A stretch of 64,000 bases of DNA from Smallanthus sonchifolius. Lineage: Eukaryota > Streptophyta > Magnoliopsida > Asterales > Asteraceae. Under the pieces are notes generated by a model. The model was not told the origin of the DNA and made no database searches. It saw only the letters and a list, made by a program, of their open reading frames with translations. The position numbers and the translations under genes are program-made. Each line of letters starts with the position of its first letter. The first letter of the stretch is position 1. Positions 43,055 through 55,368 of this stretch are shown here, in pieces. Where the stretch lies: assembly GCA_023525975.1 (NCBI GenBank), contig CM042035.1:29603001-29667000 (forward strand), read 5' to 3'.

Positions 43055-43838
43055 AACTAGTGCAAAATCACAGGGATGAAAACACAATCACGTACCATTT
43101 GATAGCCAAACATCACGTGCCAACACATATCATATAACGTGTCTAAACAACATCTATCTACAACTACTTAGGGTGGAGGGGTGGTCTTCGGTTTGGGTTT
43201 CGGGTAAGCGGTAACACTGCCGCAACCCTTGCGGGTATTGGCTTTGGGTTCTACAACCGAGTACTTAAAATTTGCAATTTGAACGTTGGGTTCATGGGTT
43301 CTACCCCTTGTGAGGGTGTAGTTTAGGGTAAAAATGACATAGCAAATTTATCTAAACGAATTAAACAGATTGTTGGTAGTGTAATCCGAACATGGTACAT
43401 GAAACCTGTTTATCTAAACGAGTTAAATAGATTGTCGGTTGTGAACGAGTTGTAATTAAGTTGTAAATGAATTAAACGAGTTACACGAGTTGTAATAAAT
43501 ATGTTTAGCGGGTCATAAACGAATTGACAATTTACAAAAAAATAAACATTCCCAATAATATCTCACCCAAATAATAGAGTCCCAACAAAATGAAAGTGAA
43601 CCTTACCTCCATCCGGATACCATTTTCAATAAGATTTACGGCTCAAAAAGAAACCGGAAGAACACAAGAGTAAAGCTTGACAATTTTAAACTTGCAAAAA
43701 CTTTTTATTACAAGATAACGTGTTTGTTAAACGAAAAATATCTCTAACCGGTCGTAAACAGGTTCATGATTTAAACTTATAAATTATTTGTTTTTTTAAT
43801 AATAAATTTAAATAACTGAACCGGTTAAATATGTGGCG

Positions 43839-44664
43839 GGGAAAAATACGAAAATGGACATTTGATCAGAAAAGCTATAAAAAATGGACACCAAAATTTA
43901 GCCTCCTAATTCATGGACATTACTCTCTGCTTAGCCGGCTCATATTTCCGTACCAAATTACTTTTTACATTGTACGAACCAACCAGATTGCGACACGTGG
44001 CCGACTAAGCCTTAAAAAAGAGGAGGCTAAGCCGGCTAATAGCTTGCTATAGCCGTCTGGCGTTTTTTTTAAGGCTTAGCCGACAAACTTAAAAGGCTTA
44101 GCCGGCAAACTAAAAAGACTTAGCCGACAAAAGTAAATGCTTACCCAACAAAAACCATGGTAATAAAAGACAATACTTTAAGCTTTAGCCGGCAAACTTA
44201 GAAGGTGTCACAAAACTTAAAGGGTTTAGCCGGCAAACTTGTTGACTCATATGTAGGCTCAGAACAAGTAGAGGATTGTTATCTTTTTTATTTCGATTTC
44301 GATGACATATGTGAACAAATAAGGATTTTACATGTGTGTGCCGAGAGTGCCCACTTTTGTAACACCTTTTAATTTTACATGGTTTTTGTTCATTTAATTT
44401 TGTCGACTAAGTCTTTTTAGTTTGCCGCTAAGCCTTAAAAAAACGCCAGACGGCTATAGCAAGCTATTAGCCGGCTTAGCCTCCGCTTTTTAATTCTTAG
44501 CCGAACACGTGTCGCAATCCGGTTGGTTCATACTCTGTAAAAAGAAATTTGGCACGGAAATATGAGCCGGCTAATAAGAGTAATGTCCATGAATTAGGAG
44601 GCTAAATTTTGGTTTCCATTTTTGATAGTTTTTCTGATCAAATGTCCATTTTCGTATTTTTTCC
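43839..44664. mobile_element. Non-autonomous MULE related to the 7.4 kb element
   Basis: Ends GGGAAAAATACGAAAATGG and, reversed, GGAAAAAATACGAAAATGG, extending to GACATTTGATCAGAAAA; the arms are inverted over about 200 bp (TTAGCCTCCTAATTCATGGAC). Contains TTAGCCGGCAAACTT words. The outer 25 bp match the 7.4 kb MULE closely (ACATTTGA(T/C)CA). Flanks TTAAATATG and TTAAATATA may be the 9 bp target copies, but about 6 extra bases separate the left copy from the TIR. No ORF. Confidence 0.75.
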
Positions 44665-45222
44665 TTAAATATAAGTGTTTATTTAAATAGGTTAATCCAA
44701 CTTATATTTGTGTTTTCCTTTTTATCATATGTTCCTGTCGAGTGAGTCGTATTCACTGCTATTTGATTTTGCAACCTCCACTTCACAAAATCGTGATCGA
44801 AGGACTCTCATCGAAATCGAGACCGTCAAAGGGTTGCTAGCAAGAACTGCAGGTTGTTTAAAGAAAAATTCTCAGCAAGATTTGATCATCTGACCAGGTA
44901 TATCTTCATTATTTCTCCATCAATTCATTTCAACTCTAGTTTCATTTTCTCGTTTCTTGGTATCTTATTGTTGCCCTAGTTTCGAGTTTTTAATGTGATT
45001 TAATAACGGCCTGGCATGTTGGTGTAAATGCTGCCTTTTTGGTGCATACCAGGTGTTCGATGAAATGTCAAAGCCCAAAGTTTTAGTATGTGAATGTTGT
45101 ATTATACATAAGATTATATGATAAAATAATTAAATAATATATATTATGTTATTTATAAAAATTATAAATATAAACACATATATAAAAGTAATATAAAAAC
45201 AAAATAATAAAATAATTAAAAA

Positions 45223-45351
45223 TAATAAACGAGTCGAGTTTGAGCTTTGCTCGAGCTTGAAAAACTCAAAAGTCGAGCTCGAGCTTTAGAAATAGAGCTC
45301 TAAATGAGTCGAACCCGAGATGGGGCTCGGCTTGGCTCGTTTACAGCCCTA
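45223..45351. mobile_element. hAT-like MITE end in the 5' intron
   Basis: CGAGTCGAGTTTGAGC... to GGCTCGTTTACAGCCCTAG; the last part reversed is CTAGGGCTGTAAACGAGCC, a common plant hAT MITE terminus. The left end is not resolved. Confidence 0.5.
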
Positions 45352-45450
45352 GTTGTATCAATTATTCTGACCCTTGTTACAGGGTCTTGAGAATGTTGTT
45401 GCTGTTACCTACTCTAAAGTCATCTTGTTCATAATCCAAGGTCAATCAGA

Positions 45451-46209
45451 ATGTGGAGGCCAGTATTGATGGCTAAACTCGTTCGACAATTCAGTCTTCT
45501 TGGACCCATTCGGACTGAGACCGTTTTTCACATCCATGACCAGACAACTGTAGCTACAACACCAGTGAATCTATACTTGGGTGAACCCATATCCAAACGC
45601 AAAATAGGCGAAAATGTGTCAAGAAACGAGAAAGTCAACTTTTTGGTCAAAATCTTGAATGACCTAGATGACAGTAAAGAATCTCTTTACAATGCTCTTG
45701 ATGCATGGATAGCATGGGAACAAGATTTCCCAATTGGACCTTTGAGGCAAGCGTTGGTTGGTCTCGAGAAAGAACATCAATGGCATAGAATTATTCATGT
45801 TATAAAATGGATGTTGAGCAAAGGTCAAGGGACAACACTGGGAACATATGGGCAGTTGGTCCGGGCACTAGACATGGATCATAGGGTAGACGAAGCACAT
45901 GAGGTTTGGGTGAAGAAACTTGCTGTGGACTTGCATTCGGTCCCATGGCAGTTATGCCACCAGATGATCGTGGTTTATTACAGAAATAATATGATGGAAC
46001 GTGTGGTTAAGCTTTTTAAGGGGTTGGAAGCGTTTGATAGAAAACCGAGGGATAAGAAGATAGTGAAGAAAGTTGGTGACGCGTATGAGGTTTTGGGATT
46101 GATTGAGGAGAAAGAAAGAGTCCTGGAGAAGTATAAGAGTTTGTTTAACGAGACACCCCCGTCGTCCAAGAAATCTAGAAGTTCCTTGATGAAGAAGTCA
46201 AAAGGTTGA
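45451..46209 (+). CDS. Short P-class pentatricopeptide-repeat protein
   Basis: An uninterrupted 252-codon frame from MWRPVLMAKLVRQFSLLGPI. The N-terminus is basic and hydroxylated with few acidic residues, as in an organelle-targeting peptide. The core AWEQDFPIGPLRQALVGLEK, HQWHRIIHVIKWMLSKGQGT and GTYGQLVRALDMDHRVDEAH is the helical-pair pattern of the small PPR family that includes Arabidopsis At4g18975/At4g21190 (from memory). About three to four repeats; a Lys/Ser-rich C-terminus. Such proteins bind organellar RNA; the target here is unknown. It is the only intact host-type gene in the window, and TE insertions stop just short of its exons. Confidence 0.85.
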   Translation: MWRPVLMAKLVRQFSLLGPIRTETVFHIHDQTTVATTPVNLYLGEPISKRKIGENVSRNEKVNFLVKILNDLDDSKESLYNALDAWIAWEQDFPIGPLRQALVGLEKEHQWHRIIHVIKWMLSKGQGTTLGTYGQLVRALDMDHRVDEAHEVWVKKLAVDLHSVPWQLCHQMIVVYYRNNMMERVVKLFKGLEAFDRKPRDKKIVKKVGDAYEVLGLIEEKERVLEKYKSLFNETPPSSKKSRSSLMKKSKG

Positions 46210-46259
46210 TTGAACGACAAGTAACGAATAAGAACATTCGTGATCACGGCACAAGTCAG

Positions 46260-47714
46260 AGTATATAGTTTAAACTAGAGGTAATGTTCCCTATTAGCAT
46301 ATGTTCAAAATTGTTAGAGAATAGTTAGTAGTGAACAATGAACACAATACTCTGTTTTAAACATATCAGGTTTAGGTTGAAACACACAGTTTTTTAAAAT
46401 ATAGTGTCTATTAAGTTTGGGTCAAATGTGTTTTTTTTTTACAAAAATAGGTTCAGGTTGAAACGGTCCGTTTTAGAAAATAGTATCATATGACTAAAAA
46501 TAATAAGTATAGCAACTATATCTAATAATTATTGTGTTTTTTGTTTGAAATAAGCATATGAACAAAATTATAAATTATCATTGTCTTATGTCAGCATCAA
46601 CACCATCGCTGCACTCTTTGTACCTGCACTTAGTCAAATTTACTGAATGGATTTTGCTTCAAACACAATCTTTATCCACCCACCTGCAAATTCAATCAGA
46701 AATCCAACTTATGGTCAAAGTCACTTTGACCCAACAAAGAAAGTCAATATCTTTGCTTGAAATTGGATCTTCACTAATGAGGGATGTTTCAGTCTCTTCC
46801 ATTTTTGGCCTTACATCAACAACTTAACTAATTGAAGGTGTTTTTTTTGGCAAATTAATCATAAAATTTGATTAAACTAAAATGATAGTTCACAGGTAAT
46901 TTATAAAAGCAAGGAATTTGTCCTGTAATAATTGATAAATATGCACTTAGAGGTCCAAAAAAATCTTTTTATTGTTGATATAACATTTTTTGTAATAAGG
47001 TTTTACACACTAACTATTTACAAAAAGAAAATTTGGAAAAATTTTGGGTCAACATAACCTGACCATGTCTGAAACCATTGTACCAAAGCTATCTGTTTTT
47101 CACCCGAACCAGTTTTGACCCGTTACACAACCCGTCTGACCCACCAAATTTGCCACTACAAATAATGAATAAAAAGTCTTTACAATACAACAATGTATAA
47201 AGTTTGTGGATACTAACGAGAAGGAGAGTTGATCGTTGGTGAACTAACGAGTTGTTTCATCTTAAACTCTATTAAAACATAATTGTGAAATGTATTTTAA
47301 CTACCAAATACTAGTAGTAAATGTTAATGCATATCTTCTGCAAATACCACCTGGCCTGCTATGCTCAAGTTTTATTCATTTTCCAGCATTTTCTCTACCA
47401 TTTAAATCTTTAAGAGCCATCTTTGCAATTCCTAACATCATAAAATTCAACGAATTTATGGTGTCTCTTGTGTGGTGTTTCAATGATATGTTTTTCAAAC
47501 AAAAAAGGTCAAAATAGATGAAGTTCTTAAAGCACCAAGGCATATTAATTTTTTTTAAGAGAGAAAACACACCTCTGACTTCCCCATGAACCGCAAAAGT
47601 GCAAACATATGGTGAAGATCATCTCTAGATATTGATGCATCCAAGTTGAAAACAACAAGAGTTCCTTGGTTGATATCATTTCCTTGAGTCTAAATATTGC
47701 TACTTGTGCTTTAA
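46260..47714. other. Intergenic sequence without recognisable gene
   Basis: AT-rich; contains GGTTCAGGTTGAAAC/GGTTTAGGTTGAAAC repeats near 46370-46460 and a GGGTCAA-type MITE remnant near 47040-47150. Two short frames (46558-46827 and the minus strand at 47376-47570) show no known motif; the second ends in KMALKDLNGRENAGK and might be an old exon. Confidence 0.4.
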
Positions 47715-48046
47715 GAGGGGGTGGGGTAGGGGGGGGGGGGGGTTCACTAGAATGACCACACTCATTCATGCCACATCATCTTTTCCGTCACTCACTAACT
47801 CTCATTCAAGAAGGTGGGGTGATGTTGCAAGATTGACCACACTCATTCAAGACATGTACAAGATTTGTTGCACAAGATACAAGCCACACACTCACTCATC
47901 CCCTCATTCATCGCTACCACACTCACCAAAACCCCTCTACCATGCCACTCATTCAAGGGGTGGGGCGGTGTTCCTTCAGGTACCGCGAATGAGTGGACAG
48001 CCGCCTAAGCATTTTGGTGCCATCCCGATGTCCTCACCCTCCCCTC
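47715..48046. mobile_element. Tourist-like (PIF/Harbinger) MITE
   Basis: Ends GAGGGGGTGGGGTA and, reversed, GAGGGGAGGGTGAGG; TAA flanks both (47712-47714, 48047-48049). 332 bp, with a run of 14 Gs near the left end and CACTCATTC words in the middle. No ORF of its own. Confidence 0.7.
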
Positions 48047-48049
48047 TAA

Positions 48050-51000
48050 GGTCCTCTACAAGTCTTAATCTCATTTTCGTCTAAATATGTAAAAAAAAAG
48101 TAAAAGATGTACTATTAATATCATATATAAACATACAACCACATAAAATATAAGTTGCAAAAAGAATGATCTTAATACCTTCTAAATCATAGCATTGAAC
48201 AACCAATCATGAGTGCATGGCAATGCCACAAAATTTGATGATAATAGTGAAATTCAATATGTGCGTGTAACCCAACCCCAATACTAAACGATGATTTAGA
48301 AGCATCTTCAATATGACATGGGCCATAAGAGCCATTTATGGATAACCTCCTTGATTATAAACATCAAGTTTTTGTTTTCTAATAAATTCAGGCTTCTCCA
48401 AATACTCGGTTGATTGTGACATCTCTCTCCAAATGACTCAAATCCATCTAAGTCGTCCAATGTACCAACACCAACATTTGAACTAACTGTTATGGAAGAA
48501 TCATGCATTGTCCGTGAACGAATATCATAATCTTTGTATAGCTTATTGTCGCATTGCTTCTAAAATATGAATTGCAAGACTTTGGAGTTCTTGTTATGAA
48601 AGATGGAGACTTGTAAGAAGAATCTAGAATTCTCATGCATTTTCATGGATACTTCTTGTAAAGATATGGAACACCATAGAATGTTATGGAGGCTCCACGG
48701 ATAGGTATGGATGAACATCCTTAAAATGTGTATAAGATACATTTATAGAATTCTCTAGAATAAAACATTCTAGATTATGATAGTACAATTAGGTGAGGCT
48801 CTCATTTGGCCAAGACACCTCCAATATTATCTCAAAAGTTACCTTATGCTACTTGTAAAGCTTTCTTGCAAGTGTTTCCTTTCTACATATCATCTTGTGT
48901 TTCGTTTCAAATCATTGGGAGTATTAAGGATAAGGCTAAATTTAGTAGAGCTAAGTGTCGCGTTGATGGTTGGAAAGATGACTCCCAAGACATTTGGATG
49001 GCTTCAAAAATATTTTTATAAAAATAATTTCTCTTTAGATCTGCCATTGCCATGTCCAGTTTTAAAATCAATATTCAGCAAGCTTAAGCTTATATCAGAA
49101 ACAACTATAAAAAATGCACCATATTAAATAATATAATTCTAGAAGACGAAGTTCAGACGATTTGTCAATATTATTAAAACGATATTCAACCGTCTTATAA
49201 AGAAATTGATGCCCAGCAAAAAGAAGCTGATGTTAGGTAATTATGTAACCGAGAAACCTGAAAATTATGACAGCTTTCGCACAGATTTGGTGAATAAAAT
49301 CACACTATAACTTTCTCAATATATATCAAACTTTTTTCCATATCTTTTGCCATCCACTTATAACATGATCCAAATTGTGAATATCATCTTTAATATACAA
49401 TTTAATTTTTCACTTTATAAAAATACAATTTGAAAGTAGGATAAGAGCTTCAAGAAAACGAAGTCATGATATCATAAAAATGTTTAAAAAATATTATGAT
49501 TCTTTGGTCCACTCTGCTCTTGATGGACAAGTTTTAAAATTTGAACCAACTAGTTCTAAACGAGTTTAAGCCCAACGATAAGCCGAAATCAAGCATAAGA
49601 TACATATAATTCCATGATATCTTGACACACATAATTCCCACGTTGAACGTTGTTGTATGCATCTTGCGAACTTATACTTTCTTACAACACTTCCTCACAC
49701 ATAATTCACCGACCCTTGAAACTTCTCAGTGAATCCTTCGATTACTTTTAATCTGGCTTGTATAATAAGATTTAATACATGTGCATGACAATGCACATTA
49801 GTAAAATCTCCGTCACAAACTAACACATTATTCAAACGTAAACAACTTCTTAAATAATCAGATCATTATACCCGGCACTAACTAGTGTGATTGTAAAAAC
49901 CTATTTCTCAATTCCCTAATCCGCTAAAATAATCGGTCATGTACTCCTCAAAATGACACCACTAGGTGAAGGTTAACACTTTTTACTTAACACCCAACTT
50001 TCATCTATATGATGAGTCGTTAATGCTAATCCATATCTTGTGATAGATACTCACAAGTCAAAAGTCAAACATATTTTGTTTGTTACTTTTTGTAACTTAT
50101 TTATGAGAATCATCTTCTCTATCATATTTTAAGACCCGCTTTTGTAGTGTGCTTGGATTAATAAAGCACACCGCAGTGATAACGCTTCAGCGGCCTGAGG
50201 CGACGTTTATTGTGTTTAGTGTAGGTCCAGAAACTCAAACCAGATCTAAACAATGATTTCCAGATCTATTCCAACCTTCACAAACAACTACAAGAAGCTG
50301 ATATGAAGATCTAAGAGGATAAAAGCAAGTTACAGTGAAGAACACAATAGAGAATCAAACATAAACCATGAAAGAAGCCCAATAGGTTGATAACAATAAG
50401 ATCATGACTATTACAATGAAAAACCTAATTCTCAAACTAAAAAGACGCACAAAAGGTGAATTACAATTGAAAAAGCTAACACTAGAATGAGAAAACAAGA
50501 CTATTTATAGGCATCTCATAGTGTGTCACCATGCTTCGGGGCGACACTCTACAAAATGTAGCCAAATGACTTGGATGACACAGAGAGTGTCGTTTGTAGT
50601 GTCGTCGGGATCCAAAACTTATCCAAAATGTCAGAATCAACCCTTGATCTTTTGACGAATTGAATGGTATACAACGGTCTAAATAGACCCAACACTTAGG
50701 CGACAATGTTTATAAAGAACTAGTTTTTGTGTCCTGCGCATTGCGGCCGAAACAAATACTTTACTAAACAACCAATCCATATTTGGCAGGTAGTTTTCAA
50801 AAGAATTCTATGGGTGTACAACACAATCTACAATATAGCAAATAACACACTATTCACACATGGACTTTATTACAAATTAAGTGGAGTAAAATATACAACA
50901 TTAAATACACTATTATATGTTACATGAAGGACAAAGTAATGACATAACCAAGTGCGTGTTGCACATGTGAATGAAAATGTGGTTTAGTGCATAACATTGT

Positions 51001-51230
51001 TTTGAAAGAAAATAATAACAATGTTTCTTTGATGTTGTCTGTGTTTGACGGTTGATGAAACACGTTAATTTTTTGTCTTTTTTGGATTTGTAGTACCTCA
51101 CGTTGAAGCTGACATAAGATAATATTAATAAGTCTAATGAAAGTTTTAAATTGGCAACAAAAAATAGGTTATATGTAGGAAAAATGAATAATTATTGTTA
51201 GTGTAAATAAAAAAATACTATACAGTCATT
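48050..51230. other. Long stretch without a recognisable gene
   Basis: AT-rich, with broken short frames only. 48540-48780 has AGAATTCT/TCTAGAAT-rich sequence like a Copia-type LTR but no clear ends. 50130-50710 resembles LTR or 5' leader DNA (CTATTTATAGGCATCTC at about 50500 read on the minus strand gives a TATA-like TATAAATAG). A plus frame at 48776-49127 has no motif I know. Confidence 0.35.
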
Positions 51231-51244
51231 AATGTACCTTGTGG

Positions 51245-51621
51245 TACGTATGGTCTCTTTTTCTGTTGTTTTGTCAAGGGTGGTGTAGGTTGAGACACAA
51301 TACCTTATGAGAGGTTGTTGAAACGGGAGTGTCGTCGGCATTAAAGACGCGATTGACATCAATGGTACCTTTTAGTTTCACGGTGATTTGCATTAATATT
51401 GGGATTCCTTTGATTTAAAGCATTAGAGGAGGCAAAATTTTTGGGTTTTTGTGCCCATGATTGATAACCATGTCGTGGCGGTTAATGTCGAGAATGGTAT
51501 TCATTGCGTCGTTGAAGAATACGACATTAGCGCTCGATGTATTTCTTATTACTGATGTGTTGTATTCCTTGGATATACCTAAACTAATGTGTCCTATTAG
51601 ATGTTGGAAAACTATATCCAT
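51245..51621 (-). pseudogene. Decayed minus-strand exons, unrecognised
   Basis: On the minus strand MDIVFQHLIGHISLGISKEY leads through RNTSSANVVFFNDAMNTILD to PPLML-stop, followed in another frame by MQITVKLKGTIDVNRVFNAD. The peptide pieces look like real protein, but I cannot name the family; an OB-fold/RPA-like protein is one unproven possibility. The first exon-like part is repeated at 51750-51850 (HLIGHISLGISKEYNTS again). Confidence 0.35.
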
Positions 51622-52160
51622 GCTTATGCCTAATTTTTCAAATCATACAAACTTAATATGAGTATGATAAAATTCTTTCAAGTGCATAGTAGTAAAGTTG
51701 AATAAAATTTTTACAATTAAATTCCAATATATGGTTATGATCATCATGGATGTGTTGTATTCCTTAGATATACCTAAACTAATGTGTCCTATTAGATGTT
51801 GGAAAACTATATTCATGTTTATGCCTAATTTTACAAAAATAAAACCCAACAAAAACTAAATATATTTTTACAATTAAATTCCATTATATGGTTATGATCA
51901 TCATGGATGTGTTGGATTCTCTAATGCTTTCAATGAAAGACTCTGCTTGGCGTTTCCATCGAACATCGTTCATAATGCTTTCAAATATATTTTTACAATT
52001 AAATTCCATTATATGGTTATGATCATCATGGATGTGTTGGATTCTCTAATGCTTTCAATAATAGTTAATTGTTTTCAATGAAATACTCTACAAATATCTT
52101 CAAACCCTCGCACCCCCTGCTTGGCGTTTCCATCGAACATCGTCCATAATCGTTTAAAAA
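51560..52160 (+). repeat. Local scrambled duplications
   Basis: GTATTCCTT(G/A)GATATACC...ATGTTGGAAAACTATAT occurs at 51563-51640 and 51755-51840. TTTTTACAATTAAATTCCAT-ATGGTTATGATCATCATGG occurs at 51709, 51868 and 51991. GCTTGGCGTTTCCATCGAAC occurs at 51947 and 52122. Blocks repeat in mixed order, suggesting several unequal duplications. Confidence 0.8.
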
Positions 52161-52429
52161 ACAAAAATCACCTAAAGTTGCAGCTTAGTTGCAACTTATA
52201 TTGCATTTGCATGCTTTGAAAACAAGATTATCCTATAAAATTTTTGAAACAAACCTGCTTGTAATCGTTGAAACTCCTCCTGGAAGTAAACCCTATTTTT
52301 TTTCTTTCATTTTGCTTCTGAATCTCTGATGATAGAAAACTTGATAAGGGTATGTATTTGATGTGAGAGAATAGGTGAGAATAAAAAAGAATTTTGAAAT
52401 GACAAAAATTCTCCTGATTTAATGGTAAT

Positions 52430-52570
52430 ATTTTAACGGGGTTAGTCAGTTGGATGAAAGTGGATAAATTTTGAAAAGTCAGGGACGAAAAAGTTAAAAA
52501 AAAACTTTTTGGATGAAAGTGGCTAAAATGGCTAAACCACAGAGACTAAAATGACACTTTACTCTTATAT
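52430..52570. mobile_element. End of a 'GTCTCTGTGGTTT' MULE-like MITE
   Basis: GCTAAACCACAGAGACTAAA-ATGACACTTTACTCT; reversed it reads AGAGTAAAGTGTCATTTTAG-TCTCTGTGG, similar in style to the TIR at 36747. The partner end is not found. From here to 53040 nothing else is recognised. Confidence 0.35.
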
Positions 52571-53039
52571 ATAAGTTCATATTTTAGGGGCCCATTTTTT
52601 AAAGTCGCACATGACACCTGAAATCCTAGGCACGGCCTGCTTATCCCTACCAAGTCCAACCGATAATTGATCAAAATAGTCCCAAATATGAGTGTGTTTT
52701 TTACTAGAACTAAATCAACTAACTCCATCCTTATTCTCGCCACCTATATTTGGTTGTTTAAAATCAATGTCATCCGACATAACTACCAATTAACAAGAGA
52801 AAAACACAGTAACCCAATGAAAACTCTGAATCTTTAATCATAAGCAACATTAGCAACATTGAAGTTGATTAGTGAATTACCTATAAAAATCCCTAGTACA
52901 AATGATTGCTAGAGGATGAGCTTAGATACTTGCCCAATACTGAATCATGATATACGAATGGTTGATAATGTATTTGATATTTTCATGTAGCATTATATGT
53001 ATATTATAAAATGGTAATTCGGTGCCACTCATACTCATT

Positions 53040-53360
53040 ATGGTTTATTTAAGACAACTTAACATGCGGGAGGTACAAGCGTGTGATGCACGTTTTTCTT
53101 TTTTTTTAATTGTCACGCTTATTCTTTGTACATAAATATATTTGCATTCGGGAGATTAACAATGAGATTACTATTCATTTGAGACAACTTAACACGCTGG
53201 ATGTAGAAGCCTATGATGCACGTTTTACTTTTTTTAATTGTCACTAAATATATTTGCATTAGAAGCCTGTGATGCACGTTTTGCTTATTAAATTTTTTTT
53301 TATTTTCACGCTTTTTCTTTGTAGACAAATACATTTGCATCCGGGATATTAACAATGATG
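53040..53360 (+). repeat. Three-copy tandem repeat of about 110-180 bp
   Basis: Units run GAGACAACTTAACA(T/C)GC...GATGCACGTTTT...TTTAATTGTCAC...ATATTTGCATT. Copies begin at about 53050, 53180 and (partial) 53262. A box-B-like AGTTCGAATCCC follows at 53390, possibly a tRNA-derived remnant; 53420-54130 is AT-rich without a gene. Confidence 0.75.
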
Positions 53361-54137
53361 GGCCTTAGCTTCGCGTGACCCAAGTTCGAATCCCAGAAGC
53401 AACCTTTTCGGTTCGAATGTTGACATCAACTTATTTATTTATTTTGTTTTATTTTTATATTATCTGATTTTTTTATATATATTTTTACTTCTTTTACTAT
53501 CGTATATTATATTTTAACTTTTTATCTTTTAAAATTAACCTAATATTTTTTAAATTCTAAATATACCTTTATGAGGTGTTGTTTTTTTCTAAGGTATATC
53601 CAACCACCTTGTGTATTTTTTTCAAAAACACAATTTTTTTTTTGGTGTAACGCGTCAGTAGTTTGTATATAAGCTACAAATATAGCTAATAAGTGCCTCT
53701 GAGTTTAATATGGGTAATTTTTTAATATTGTTGGATTGATATGAATATAAAATTGTGTTTAAGATAGATAGATTATCCAAATGCAAATAGGAAATTCACC
53801 AAGCATAATAAAAATCACCAATCTATGTGTTCTTCCATAACTTGCACATTTATTTGAGTAATAAACTCACATACAAATCTACCGGTATAAACTAGCACCG
53901 GTAAAATAAACCCACACACCTTCATTTGGGTAAACATAGGTAATTTTAGAAGTGAAATGGTTAAGGATGGGTCAATATAATTCTTCAAGAGGGTCAGTAT
54001 GGGTTAAGAAAAAATAAATGACAGCCAAAATAATTCTTTAAGGGGCCGGGATGGGTTGAGAAGATATAACTGACTTTTGTTTACCTGGATGAGCCAAAAT
54101 AATACCAAACCTTGAGCCTGTTTGTTTACAGGTCAGG

Positions 54138-54330
54138 ATGCCACCGCCCTCAAGGAACGACCATCACAACCGACCACCATCGTCAGCGGCGGCCGCCCCC
54201 ACCGCCACCACCAACCATCGCAAACCGCTGACCGCTGACCGCCGCCCTCAAGGAACGACCATCACAACCTACCACCTTCGTAAGAGGCGGCCGCAGCCGT
54301 CACCATCGCCATCGCCCCGACCGCGATGAC
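54138..54330 (+). repeat. GC-rich block with a duplicated CCGCCCTCAAGGAACGACCA unit
   Basis: Two copies (54145, 54241) of CCGCCCTCAAGGAACGACCA-TCACAACC surround GCGGCCGC sites. The frame gives only Pro/Ala/Thr/Arg-rich peptide and is not considered a gene. Confidence 0.8.
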
Positions 54331-54389
54331 CGACATTCTTAGTTATGTTGATTTTAATCTACTTTTCTCGAGTCATCTGGTTGCCCTAA

Positions 54390-54915
54390 AAAGTCCTTTT
54401 TTTTCATTCCAAAAATACAGCACAAAAATTCAGTAAAAAAAATACAATACACAAATTAAGCACAGAAAAATACAGCACAAATATTCAACCCAAAAAAATA
54501 CAGCACACAAATTCAGTACAGAAAAATACAGCACACAAATTCAGTACAGAAAAATACAGTACACAAATTCAGCACAAAAAGTACAACACACAAATTCAGC
54601 ACAGAACACATAAAAAATATAGCACAAATTTTGAATTTTTTTTAAATCGTTGTTTGTTATATCGCAACATTATACTCAAATTAAAGAGAGAAAAAATGCT
54701 CGATTTTATGGTGTATTTTTTTTAAAATAATGTCGTATGAAAAAGTTATGAACGTTTAAAAAATATGGGGGGATTTAAAAAAAATCAACAAAAGTGGCAA
54801 TTCCTCAAATACCCTTTTTACCTACATTTTGATTTCAACCCTTGATCATCAAATTTGATGGTCAAGATTACTTCTTAGCCTGTTTAGGTAAAATCTCTTT
54901 CGTAAGGGATCCTCC

Positions 54916-54920
<5 letters not shown>
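54390..54920. mobile_element. MITE with CAAATTCAGCACAG minisatellite
   Basis: 54400-54620 is a 24-26 bp tandem array of ACACAAATTCAG(T/C)ACAGAAAAATACAG. 54640-54830 is an inverted relative of 55800-55985 (ACACCATAAAA...AACGTTCATAAC core). The right end AAGGGATCCTCCCTC (54905-54920) equals the terminus of the MITE at 20905-21486 and abuts a (TA)n run. Confidence 0.6.

Positions 54921-54976
<56 letters not shown>
54918..54976. repeat. (TA)n microsatellite
   Basis: About 58 bp of pure TA, lying exactly between a MITE end and Helitron-like sequence. Confidence 0.95.
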
Positions 54977-54978
<2 letters not shown>

Positions 54979-55362
54979 TTAAAATCTCGTGTATTACGGG
55001 TTGAATAAATAAAATGTTATATACTTAGTAATAAAATTTTTATTTTTTTAAAAACCTGAGTAATACACGGGTTGAATAAACCGGTATATTACATCGGTTG
55101 AACTATTTATAATTAAATAATAAGTATCCGTTATTAGATTTATATTAAAAATCTAAAAATAAATTCTTTTAATATCATTATTCAATACGTGTCCATAGAA
55201 TTTTATTTATTAATATAAAGACTATTATTTGATACTATTATTTAATATGAGAGAGAAACAGAAAAATTAATATTTATTAGGAGCGAGAGGCGAAAAAATA
55301 AAGGTGAGAAGTAATCACAGAGTGACACGTGTCCTCAATGGTTTTCCTTTATTATATAGTAT
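54977..55362 (-). mobile_element. Helitron-like fragment
   Basis: Ends GTGACACGTGTCC...CCTTTATTATATAGTATA, the same terminus as at 25521 and 41690, cut by TA-rich DNA. Inside, TAATACACGGGTTGAATAAA occurs twice. Confidence 0.5.
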
Positions 55363-55368
55363 ATATAT

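Larger units (their letters stand above)
44700..46260 (+). other. Transcription unit of the PPR gene, with 5' UTR intron
   Basis: A likely non-coding first exon ends at 44897 (CTGACCAG then GTATAT). The intron 44898-45382 ends CCCTTGTTACAG and holds a MITE (45223-45351). The second exon starts 68 bases before the ATG. The exon structure was inferred from splice signals only. Confidence 0.45.

Noticed and set aside
50482..50706. Minus-strand 74-codon frame as a gene
   Set aside because: It lies in LTR-like leader DNA, with no motif and no codon support.
53385..53410. tRNA gene suggested by AGTTCGAATCCC
   Set aside because: Only a box-B-like word is present; no box A at the right distance and no cloverleaf arms could be paired.
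54138..54329. Pro/Ala-rich frame beginning with ATG
   Set aside because: Made of a duplicated GC-rich unit, with no domain and no flanking gene signals.
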